Below are positions 1-5,656 of a stretch of DNA of 64,000 nucleotides, one piece after another. The position numbers and the translations under genes were made by a program. Positions within the stretch are counted from its first letter, which is position 1, and each line of letters starts with the position of its first letter. The stretch spans positions 2,822,501-2,886,500 of the forward strand of contig NZ_CP045503.2 of NCBI RefSeq assembly GCF_007004545.3, in the 5' to 3' direction. The stretch comes from Shewanella eurypsychrophilus (GTDB lineage: Bacteria; Pseudomonadota; Gammaproteobacteria; Enterobacterales; Shewanellaceae). Under the pieces are notes generated by a model. That model was not told the DNA's origin and made no database searches. It was given only the letters and a program-made list of their open reading frames with translations.

Positions 1-747
1 GACTGGACAGTCAATCATCAAGTAGGCAAGGGCAAAGAAGCTTCTTTTATCCGTGGAATGTCATCCATGCAAATTGGCCGAGGACGTAAACCTAAGCTGT
101 ATCCTGATGGACATACCTGCAATTGGGGTGAAGGTTCTACTTGGATAATGACCAAGCTCTATAACAAATCTGTTGAATTAAAAAGACATCTTGCAAAAGA
201 CCTCCGCAAAAAAGTAGGTGTCCAAACAGACAGACTTAACTATTTAGAAAACTTAATAAATTACTGTGAAAAAACAGGTGTTGTACGCGAAGAACACAGC
301 TTAAGACAGGCCTTGCTAAAACGTCATACGTTGCAATTTTATGGCCGAGTATCAGAACTAGACTTTTATCCGCACCTAAAAGAGATCGAGACAGCTATGC
401 AAACAATCCAAATCTCACATGATGAGCATCAAACTATTGCAGACCAATTAATATCCTTAGGTGTGGTGAAAAGTCGCCAAGCCGCTAACGCCACACAAAG
501 CTACGCCATTATGTGGCAACACGGTGCAGACCTTAGGCAGTCCCTTAAATCCACACAGTTCTATGAACATAAAGCCCGCCTAAAAATTATCGGTATTGAT
601 ATCGGTCAGAAATTCGATGTTAGCCGCATGTGTCCAACACTAAGACGTTCAGAAGTTATTGATGTTAAACCGTTAACCATCCCGCACTGGTATCTATTAC
701 CAGTTGTTGCACAATCAAACATTTTACCTTTTAAAGCCTACGCATAG
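1..747 (+). CDS. Filamentous phage replication initiator, gene II/X type (5' end outside window)
   Basis: This is the C-terminal 248 codons of the rolling-circle replication protein that is complete at 2759-3931; the visible residues are identical to that copy. The first in-frame ATG inside the window is at 58, but reading is open from base 1, so the gene is cut by the window edge rather than truncated in the genome. It is followed after 11 bases by the ssDNA-binding protein gene, as in the full copy. Confidence 0.85.
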   Translation, partial: DWTVNHQVGKGKEASFIRGMSSMQIGRGRKPKLYPDGHTCNWGEGSTWIMTKLYNKSVELKRHLAKDLRKKVGVQTDRLNYLENLINYCEKTGVVREEHSLRQALLKRHTLQFYGRVSELDFYPHLKEIETAMQTIQISHDEHQTIADQLISLGVVKSRQAANATQSYAIMWQHGADLRQSLKSTQFYEHKARLKIIGIDIGQKFDVSRMCPTLRRSEVIDVKPLTIPHWYLLPVVAQSNILPFKAYA

Positions 748-758
748 GAGCTATTAAC

Positions 759-1067
759 ATGCTTAAAATTGAAGTTTTCCAAGAAGATATCAACGTCAAT
801 ACACGTACCATGCAGCCTAAAGATGGTAAGCCTGGACGAACTATTTACGAGCAAACAGCATACGCATACCTGGGCGGTAAATTTCCAGTACAGATGCGCT
901 TACAAGTTAATAGTCCTGCAGAAGCTTATTTAGCTGGTGAGTATGAAGTTGATAACTCAAGTTTCATCGTTAACAACTTTGGTGGGCTTGAGCTTAAACG
1001 CTTCGGCCTAACAATGTCACCAATCACAAAGCATGCAAGTAGCAGCGCGATTACTTCAGCTAAATAG
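759..1067 (+). CDS. Gene V-like single-stranded DNA-binding protein, copy 1
   Basis: A protein of 102 residues identical to the one at 3943-4251. In filamentous phages the gene after the replication initiator encodes the helix-destabilising protein that coats newly made single strands. The segment AGEYEVDNSSFIVNNFGGLE follows the pattern seen in the Phage_DNA_bind family (a turn ending in a Ser-Phe pair, then a Gly-containing strand). The start ATG has AGGAGC seven bases ahead. The family call rests on remembered pattern and gene position, not on an alignment. Confidence 0.7.
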   Translation: MLKIEVFQEDINVNTRTMQPKDGKPGRTIYEQTAYAYLGGKFPVQMRLQVNSPAEAYLAGEYEVDNSSFIVNNFGGLELKRFGLTMSPITKHASSSAITSAK

Positions 1068-1081
1068 CTAAGGGGAAAATC

Positions 1082-1282
1082 ATGGAAGAACCTATACATA
1101 CAGCAGTCAGACTTCGTTTCGAAATAAACATTATCAGTGAGTTTTTACTCAGAGATTTAGCACCTGAACAAGCACGCAGAGAGCTAATTGCTAAAAGCTG
1201 TGTATTGCTTGGTGAACTTGATGACGCACTTGAAATGATTAAGGAGGACTCATGCAAGTTATCAAATATAAAGGCGGTATGA
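1082..1282 (+). CDS. Small acidic-helical phage protein, unknown function, copy 1
   Basis: 66 residues, predicted mostly helical, rich in Glu, Leu and Arg, with no signal peptide or membrane segment. The start has AAGGGG a few bases ahead, and its last 31 bases overlap the start of the next gene, which suggests translational coupling. I do not recognise a family. It sits in the position where filamentous satellites carry small integration or anti-repression genes (rstB/rstC in RS1), but no sequence similarity supports that role here. Confidence 0.6.
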   Translation: MEEPIHTAVRLRFEINIISEFLLRDLAPEQARRELIAKSCVLLGELDDALEMIKEDSCKLSNIKAV

Positions 1283-1437
1283 CTATGGTTGATCGATCTG
1301 ATGCACCTGATTATCAATGCAAGAACTGCTTTAAGGTATGGTGGCGTGACGACTTCGAGCAATCTCTCTTTATTGCCTGTCAGAATTGCCACGGCCAATT
1401 ACGCAACATTACCAATGACGATCCTATCGAAATATGA
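1252..1437 (+). CDS. Small zinc-ribbon phage protein, copy 1
   Basis: 61 residues with two CxxC pairs, CKNC and CQNC, about 20 residues apart. This is the layout of a zinc ribbon or a rubredoxin-like knuckle. The start ATG has an excellent AAGGAGG ribosome binding site, so the gene is real although it overlaps the preceding gene by 31 bases in another frame. It is the last gene before the attachment junction. Function is unknown; a DNA- or protein-binding regulator is possible. An identical copy lies at 4436-4621. Confidence 0.65.
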   Translation: MQVIKYKGGMTMVDRSDAPDYQCKNCFKVWWRDDFEQSLFIACQNCHGQLRNITNDDPIEI

Positions 1438-1506
1438 GGCTGTGGTGTACACGAGAGCGATATCATTCAAACCATTTAAAACACGCCTCAGAGACTCTCA
1501 CGCATA

Positions 1507-1539
1507 AGTGCGCACAATAGGGTAGCCGTTATGTTGAAC
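1507..1539 (+). other. Dif-like junction between tandem prophage copies (attP-type Xer site)
   Basis: The XerC arm AGTGCGCACAA (1507-1517) is identical to the one in dif at 4691. It is followed by an 11-base centre TAGGGTAGCCG instead of the 6-base TGTATA, and then by TTATGTTGAAC (1529-1539), which matches the XerD arm of dif at 9 of 11 positions. Phages that integrate through XerCD recombination leave such hybrid sites, and an altered centre is known to bias the reaction. This marks the boundary between two prophage copies. Confidence 0.8.
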
Positions 1540-1571
1540 TGCTTTTTTTTGTAGAATCGTAGATAAAAAAA

Positions 1572-1589
1572 TAGCCCTGAATAGGGCTA
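1572..1589 (-). terminator. Rho-independent terminator for the DUF2158 gene
   Basis: A 7-bp perfect stem (1572-1578 with 1583-1589) and a 4-base loop. On the minus strand it is followed by seven U residues, placing it about 45 bases after the stop codon of the minus-strand gene at 1632-1808. Confidence 0.75.
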
Positions 1590-1631
1590 AGTTTACACAT
1601 AATGCACATTGTGCGAATTTAATTACTCTAC

Positions 1632-1808
1632 TTACAAGTCATATGCACTGTCGTCTTCAACAACAGGTTCTAATGCCTGCGGAGCAAATACAGCTTCCTC
1701 GAGCTTGTTATTCATAAACCAACTGCAAAGAATATTTTCCCCACCAGTTGTAGCTACGGTCATTGCTGGACCACCACTTTTTAATCGAACTATGTCACCT
1801 AAATTCAT
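1632..1808 (-). CDS. DUF2158 (YodC-like) small protein carried by the prophage
   Basis: A 58-residue protein. It starts MNLGDIVRLKSGGPAMTV, contains CSWF and EEAVFAP, and ends with an acidic tail. This is the characteristic pattern of DUF2158 (E. coli YodC): a start with a hydrophobic-Gly-Asp turn, a SGGP loop, a C-x-W-F segment and a FxPxxLxP-like segment. The gene is shorter than common ORF cut-offs and is easy to miss. It has its own terminator at 1572-1589 and lies between the attachment site and the origin, pointing against the replication genes. DUF2158 function is not known; in this place it acts as extra cargo or as a small regulator (inference). Confidence 0.8.
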   Translation of the reverse strand: MNLGDIVRLKSGGPAMTVATTGGENILCSWFMNNKLEEAVFAPQALEPVVEDDSAYDL

Positions 1809-1908
1809 AATAAACCTACAATTAATTAAAATGAGGAATTAAAATACATCGGAATAAGATTCAAGTCCAATGGAAGGGATTATTAAACCGTAGGTTTGAT
1901 GTTAGCGT

Positions 1909-1941
1909 AGCGTGACCGCTTGAAAGCAGTCACGCTTTTTT
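1909..1941 (+). terminator. Strong hairpin with T-run in the phage intergenic region
   Basis: A 12-bp stem with one mismatch (1909-1920 with 1925-1936), a TGAA loop and six T residues. It would work as a terminator on the plus strand. In filamentous phages the same region also holds the minus-strand origin and packaging hairpins, so it may serve as one of those instead; no plus-strand gene lies directly before it. Confidence 0.65.
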
Positions 1942-2014
1942 GTGGCTGTAGTCCTTCGACCTGCCAGACACTCTTTTGATTTTTTCTTCCGGGATTCGAT
2001 AGGGCGTATATTTA

Positions 2015-2060
2015 AGAGTCCACATACTTTAACAGTGGACTCTAGTACGGATACCGTACT
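2015..2060 (+). other. Plus-strand replication origin of f1/M13 type
   Basis: The first hairpin has arms AGAGTCCAC (2015-2023) and GTGGACTCT (2035-2043) with loop ATACTTTAACA. The f1 origin has arms GAGTCCAC and GTGGACTC with a loop GTTCTTTAATA that contains the gpII nick after CTTT. A second hairpin, AGTACGG-ATA-CCGTACT (2044-2060), follows directly, as in f1. The match in arms, loop and order is close enough to call a rolling-circle origin, probably nicked by the initiator encoded at 2759-3931. Confidence 0.88.
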
Positions 2061-2099
2061 TTTCAGTGATAATTACTTAGCATTGCAGAGATGAAAAGA

Positions 2100-2123
2100 G
2101 GGGGAGGCAAGCGAAGCGCCCCC
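2100..2123. other. GC-rich imperfect hairpin, possible packaging or minus-strand signal
   Basis: Five G residues (2100-2104) face five C residues (2119-2123) around a short GC-rich internal loop, in an otherwise AT-rich area. Filamentous phages need an imperfect GC-rich hairpin as packaging signal. The position beside the origin fits, but nothing in the sequence proves the role. Confidence 0.4.
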
Positions 2124-2145
2124 GATAGAAATCGACCTTAAAAGT

Positions 2146-2170
2146 GTTTGGGTTCCTGTTACACCCAAAC
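2146..2170 (-). terminator. Terminator of the phage repressor gene
   Basis: An 8-bp perfect stem (2146-2153 with 2163-2170) followed on the minus strand by CTTTTAAGG. It lies about 27 bases beyond the stop of the repressor gene. Confidence 0.55.
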
Positions 2171-2196
2171 TAACTCCGGACATCCGGATTCCTCAA

Positions 2197-2664
2197 CTAC
2201 TTCTGATTGACCATATTTTCAATCTTCGTTGATTCCTTTGCTGCATAAAGCTCATCTGCTGATATTTTATTTAGCTCATCAGAACTAAAGCCATGGCTTT
2301 GTTTTAGAGCCTTTTCTAAATGCCCTAAGAAATCTTGTTTCTCTGTAATACAATCGTACAAAATAGAGGTAAAAGTTACATCGTCTAGCAGCACTTTCAC
2401 TGATGCGACTTTTTTCATGAAAGTAATAGGATCAATATGGCTCTCAGCACCAATTGTCCCGCTACAGATCTCTTTTTCTGTAATCTTCAGTATCTTGCTT
2501 AGCTTTTCCACCTGACTGGCCTTCGGCTCTGTAAGGTCACGCTCCCACTTGCTTACAGTTTGAACTGTTAAGCCTATCTGTTCGGCTATATCTTCCTGCT
2601 TGATATTTAATGCAATACGTCGGTCTTTTAATACGCTACCAATACTCATGTTTAAGTTTTCCAT
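2197..2664 (-). CDS. XRE-family phage repressor (RstR-like role)
   Basis: The N-terminal residues 7-60 form a helix-turn-helix of the XRE/Cro type (KQEDIAEQIGLTVQTVSKWERD is the recognition region). The C-terminal about 90 residues are of unknown type, probably for dimerisation or regulation. I chose the ATG at 2664, which has AGGTG in front; a GTG at 2670 is an alternative. The gene is divergent from rep with a 94-bp spacer, so it is the obvious candidate to hold the replication promoter shut in the lysogen and to confer immunity. By position it corresponds to rstR of CTX/RS1, although RstR proteins need not be similar in sequence. Confidence 0.8.
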   Translation of the reverse strand: MENLNMSIGSVLKDRRIALNIKQEDIAEQIGLTVQTVSKWERDLTEPKASQVEKLSKILKITEKEICSGTIGAESHIDPITFMKKVASVKVLLDDVTFTSILYDCITEKQDFLGHLEKALKQSHGFSSDELNKISADELYAAKESTKIENMVNQK

Positions 2665-2758
2665 ATTCACACCTACTTTAATATTAGTTTACACCCACTT
2701 TTGTTTGGCTTACTATCTAACCATACTTTTGTATCTCTTCACACAAACATTAGTTTAA
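2665..2758. promoter_or_regulatory. Divergent promoter/operator region between repressor and rep
   Basis: The 94-bp AT-rich spacer contains two direct copies of ATTAGTTTA (near 2681 and 2748) and two of ACTTTTGT (near 2698 and 2726). Repeated short motifs between a repressor and the gene it controls are typical operators; exact promoter boxes cannot be assigned with confidence. Confidence 0.5.
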
Positions 2759-3931
2759 GTGAAAGCTCTTGACAGGGATTTTAGAGAATTGTTTTTCATC
2801 GATCGTTTGTTCATGCAACAAGACCATCCTGCTGGCGGATTACCGCTCGTGGGTCGTCATGTTATTGAACGGATCGAACTCGAAACAGGCGAGCATTTAC
2901 CACCGTCTGTTAATCAGAAAATCCTAGAGGGCTCATACAGTACTAAGCTCACTATCCGCTGTGATGGGCAACGGGTGAGGGTAGAAGGCAATCCTTCTCG
3001 ATGGCAACGTATGGACAACCTTTTTGGTCTTCAAACGCTTGATGAGTGTGTGGAGATCTTTAACCATGTATTAGCTCGGTATGATTTGCCTCCGTTTACT
3101 AAAAACACCCAAATATCTCATCGTCAAACACCCGATGGAAAAACAACTCAATTGGTCGGCAACGGTGCAGAAATTACCGCAATCGACTGGACAGTCAATC
3201 ATCAAGTAGGCAAGGGCAAAGAAGCTTCTTTTATCCGTGGAATGTCATCCATGCAAATTGGCCGAGGACGTAAACCTAAGCTGTATCCTGATGGACATAC
3301 CTGCAATTGGGGTGAAGGTTCTACTTGGATAATGACCAAGCTCTATAACAAATCTGTTGAATTAAAAAGACATCTTGCAAAAGACCTCCGCAAAAAAGTA
3401 GGTGTCCAAACAGACAGACTTAACTATTTAGAAAACTTAATAAATTACTGTGAAAAAACAGGTGTTGTACGCGAAGAACACAGCTTAAGACAGGCCTTGC
3501 TAAAACGTCATACGTTGCAATTTTATGGCCGAGTATCAGAACTAGACTTTTATCCGCACCTAAAAGAGATCGAGACAGCTATGCAAACAATCCAAATCTC
3601 ACATGATGAGCATCAAACTATTGCAGACCAATTAATATCCTTAGGTGTGGTGAAAAGTCGCCAAGCCGCTAACGCCACACAAAGCTACGCCATTATGTGG
3701 CAACACGGTGCAGACCTTAGGCAGTCCCTTAAATCCACACAGTTCTATGAACATAAAGCCCGCCTAAAAATTATCGGTATTGATATCGGTCAGAAATTCG
3801 ATGTTAGCCGCATGTGTCCAACACTAAGACGTTCAGAAGTTATTGATGTTAAACCGTTAACCATCCCGCACTGGTATCTATTACCAGTTGTTGCACAATC
3901 AAACATTTTACCTTTTAAAGCCTACGCATAG
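2759..3931 (+). CDS. Filamentous phage replication initiator, gene II/X family
   Basis: 390 residues from the GTG at 2759. The N-terminus FIDRLFMQQDHPAGGLPLVG and the segment VEGNPSRWQRMDNLFGL are recognisable as the phage/plasmid replication protein II/X family (f1 gpII, Vibrio RstA). These proteins nick the plus-strand origin and join the displaced circle. The real start is uncertain: the family usually begins just before IDR, so a TTG at about 2789 or the ATG near 2813 are options. The gene is first in a plus-strand operon with three small genes. Its target is probably the f1-like hairpin at 2015-2043. Confidence 0.87.
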   Translation: MKALDRDFRELFFIDRLFMQQDHPAGGLPLVGRHVIERIELETGEHLPPSVNQKILEGSYSTKLTIRCDGQRVRVEGNPSRWQRMDNLFGLQTLDECVEIFNHVLARYDLPPFTKNTQISHRQTPDGKTTQLVGNGAEITAIDWTVNHQVGKGKEASFIRGMSSMQIGRGRKPKLYPDGHTCNWGEGSTWIMTKLYNKSVELKRHLAKDLRKKVGVQTDRLNYLENLINYCEKTGVVREEHSLRQALLKRHTLQFYGRVSELDFYPHLKEIETAMQTIQISHDEHQTIADQLISLGVVKSRQAANATQSYAIMWQHGADLRQSLKSTQFYEHKARLKIIGIDIGQKFDVSRMCPTLRRSEVIDVKPLTIPHWYLLPVVAQSNILPFKAYA

Positions 3932-3942
3932 GAGCTATTAAC

Positions 3943-4251
3943 ATGCTTAAAATTGAAGTTTTCCAAGAAGATATCAACGTCAATACACGTACCATGCAGC
4001 CTAAAGATGGTAAGCCTGGACGAACTATTTACGAGCAAACAGCATACGCATACCTGGGCGGTAAATTTCCAGTACAGATGCGCTTACAAGTTAATAGTCC
4101 TGCAGAAGCTTATTTAGCTGGTGAGTATGAAGTTGATAACTCAAGTTTCATCGTTAACAACTTTGGTGGGCTTGAGCTTAAACGCTTCGGCCTAACAATG
4201 TCACCAATCACAAAGCATGCAAGTAGCAGCGCGATTACTTCAGCTAAATAG
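3943..4251 (+). CDS. Gene V-like single-stranded DNA-binding protein, copy 2
   Basis: Same 102-residue protein as at 759-1067; see there for the family argument. It starts 11 bases after the rep stop with AGGAGC as ribosome binding site. In f1 the gene V protein also lowers translation of gene II, so it may feed back on the initiator here. The protein lacks cysteines and any membrane segment, consistent with a cytoplasmic ssDNA-coating role. Confidence 0.7.
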   Translation: MLKIEVFQEDINVNTRTMQPKDGKPGRTIYEQTAYAYLGGKFPVQMRLQVNSPAEAYLAGEYEVDNSSFIVNNFGGLELKRFGLTMSPITKHASSSAITSAK

Positions 4252-4265
4252 CTAAGGGGAAAATC

Positions 4266-4466
4266 ATGGAAGAACCTATACATACAGCAGTCAGACTTCG
4301 TTTCGAAATAAACATTATCAGTGAGTTTTTACTCAGAGATTTAGCACCTGAACAAGCACGCAGAGAGCTAATTGCTAAAAGCTGTGTATTGCTTGGTGAA
4401 CTTGATGACGCACTTGAAATGATTAAGGAGGACTCATGCAAGTTATCAAATATAAAGGCGGTATGA
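4266..4466 (+). CDS. Small acidic-helical phage protein, unknown function, copy 2
   Basis: Identical in translation to the 66-residue protein at 1082-1282, starting 14 bases after the ssDNA-binding protein gene and overlapping the zinc-ribbon gene by 31 bases. No family is recognised. That both copies remain intact indicates recent duplication, selection, or both. Confidence 0.6.
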   Translation: MEEPIHTAVRLRFEINIISEFLLRDLAPEQARRELIAKSCVLLGELDDALEMIKEDSCKLSNIKAV

Positions 4467-4621
4467 CTATGGTTGATCGATCTGATGCACCTGATTATCA
4501 ATGCAAGAACTGCTTTAAGGTATGGTGGCGTGACGACTTCGAGCAATCTCTCTTTATTGCCTGTCAGAATTGCCACGGCCAATTACGCAACATTACCAAT
4601 GACGATCCTATCGAAATATGA
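4436..4621 (+). CDS. Small zinc-ribbon phage protein, copy 2
   Basis: Identical in translation to the 61-residue protein at 1252-1437, with CKNC and CQNC pairs and an AAGGAGG ribosome binding site. It is the last gene of the prophage: dif lies 70 bases beyond its stop. The intervening 70 bases contain no further gene. Confidence 0.65.
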   Translation: MQVIKYKGGMTMVDRSDAPDYQCKNCFKVWWRDDFEQSLFIACQNCHGQLRNITNDDPIEI

Positions 4622-4690
4622 GGCTGTGGTGTACACGAGAGCGATATCATTCAAACCATTTAAAACACGCCTCAGAGACTCTCACGCATA

Positions 4691-4718
4691 AGTGCGCACA
4701 ATGTATATTATGTTAAAT
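4691..4718 (+). other. dif: Chromosome dimer resolution site dif
   Basis: XerC arm AGTGCGCACAA, centre TGTATA, XerD arm TTATGTTAAAT. This differs from the E. coli dif site at only two of 28 positions, both in the XerC arm, and the centre and XerD arm are identical. XerC and XerD recombine here to resolve chromosome dimers at the terminus. The site forms the right edge of the prophage array, and integration has left a complete dif, so the cell keeps dimer resolution. Confidence 0.93.
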
Positions 4719-5598
4719 GACCTTTATCTGTAATAATATCGATAGCACCACTTAAGTTGGGAATTTAAAGCAAGATGAGAATCTTGTTTCATTGTAGCTA
4801 TCTTCCATCAATTAGAATTTGGTAACAGTTAACTTTTAACTTTAAATAAACTAAACAAGACTTTGGGAAACTTCAGTATCACCCATGCTAAAATTTATAA
4901 AAACAAAGTACACCGCTTTTTATAATGCGTGCTTAAATCTAAAGGAACAATATACTTTCTGATGGCGGTATTTATGTCATAACCATTTTTGTAGTAGCCT
5001 TAGTGATTGGTCAATTTACGTTATCGTTATGATTCTATATGGTAAAGCACGTTTCTCTGTGAAATCTAGCACACAAGAACCCACACAGTTTTAAAGAATT
5101 CACGTAGCAACGCCTTCATTTTCTGCATTAATCAGCATTCAGCTGAAATCTTCCTTCCTGTGTGCATGATGAGTTGATATCGATGCTGAATAATTATGTC
5201 TTAGTTAATCTCTGGTACTGCTCATTATGACTCTGATGACTTAGCTAGCTTAAGCCTAGAACTAGCATCGACCTTAATCATTAAGATCCAGTTATTACTG
5301 AATCTTAGAGCCGATTTGATAAAAGAAGTTGAGCTGGAAAAGCGATCATGTTGATCCTATTACTGCGTTGTTTAACAACATAGAACCCGTTTAAGGATAT
5401 TCAATACTCGTGGTAACTTAGCCGCTGTAAAGTGGATATTCAACCAGTGGTCAACAGGTCCATTTAGACTTTTTACTCAATTGCCGATAATGACACTTAT
5501 CGGCATTAACTTGTCAGTTATTTGGAAACCCAACATACACATTCAATTCAGTGAAGTGAATACTCGTCAATGAGTCTTCTTAAGACTATGGTGCTGCA
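4719..5598. other. Gene-free AT-rich region next to dif
   Basis: No convincing gene in any frame: all readings are broken within short distances and none has a ribosome binding site with family features. Near 4946-5032 one frame encodes a hydrophobic stretch without a start codon, which could be the remnant of a small membrane protein. Otherwise nothing is seen. Confidence 0.5.
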
Positions 5599-5653
5599 GA
5601 ACCTAGAACCTAGAACCTAGAACCTAGAACCTAGAACCTAGAACCTAGAACCT
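5599..5653. repeat. Heptamer tandem array, unit GAACCTA, about 7.9 copies
   Basis: Seven exact copies plus GAACCT. The array ends three bases before the stop codon of the minus-strand recombinase gene. Related arrays (CTAGCAC and CTAGAAC units) flank the second recombinase at 47641 and 49374. The unit contains CTAG, a tetramer that is rare in enterobacterial-type genomes. Confidence 0.95.
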
Positions 5654-5656
5654 GGT

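Larger units (their letters stand above)
1..1518 (+). mobile_element. Right part of a first copy of the dif-integrated filamentous satellite prophage
   Basis: This stretch matches 3185-4702 at a constant offset of 3184 bases. The protein translations of the four genes it contains are identical in both copies, and the match stops right after the XerC arm of the junction at 1507-1517. It is therefore the 3' half of an earlier tandem copy whose left half lies before the window. It ends directly after the zinc-ribbon gene, as the complete copy does, so this copy also has no assembly genes after its replication genes. What lies further upstream (another satellite copy or a full helper phage) cannot be seen. 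Confidence 0.85.
1519..4702 (+). mobile_element. Complete 3184-bp unit of a satellite filamentous prophage integrated at dif
   Basis: Gene order is DUF2158 gene (minus), origin region, XRE repressor (minus), then rep, ssDNA-binding protein, a 66-residue protein and a zinc-ribbon protein (all plus). It is bounded by a dif-like junction at 1507-1539 and by dif itself at 4691-4718. The divergent repressor and replication genes, an f1-type origin, tandem arrangement and Xer-site integration match the known plan of the Vibrio RS1 satellite (rstR, rstA, rstB). No Zot/gpI assembly ATPase, no coat proteins and no adsorption protein are present. I infer an element that replicates and integrates by itself but needs a helper phage for particles. 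Confidence 0.8.

Noticed and set aside
1060..1398. Minus-strand reading of 112 codons, repeated at 4244-4582
   Set aside because: It lies opposite three phage genes that have good ribosome binding sites, has no start signal of its own, and its Ser-rich composition is that of an antisense shadow.
1609..1842. Plus-strand reading of 77 codons
   Set aside because: It is the antisense of the DUF2158 gene, which has the family motifs and a matching terminator.
4946..5032. Hydrophobic stretch GIYVITIFVVALVIGQ in a short frame
   Set aside because: There is no start codon or ribosome binding site after the preceding stop; at best it is a remnant of a small membrane protein.
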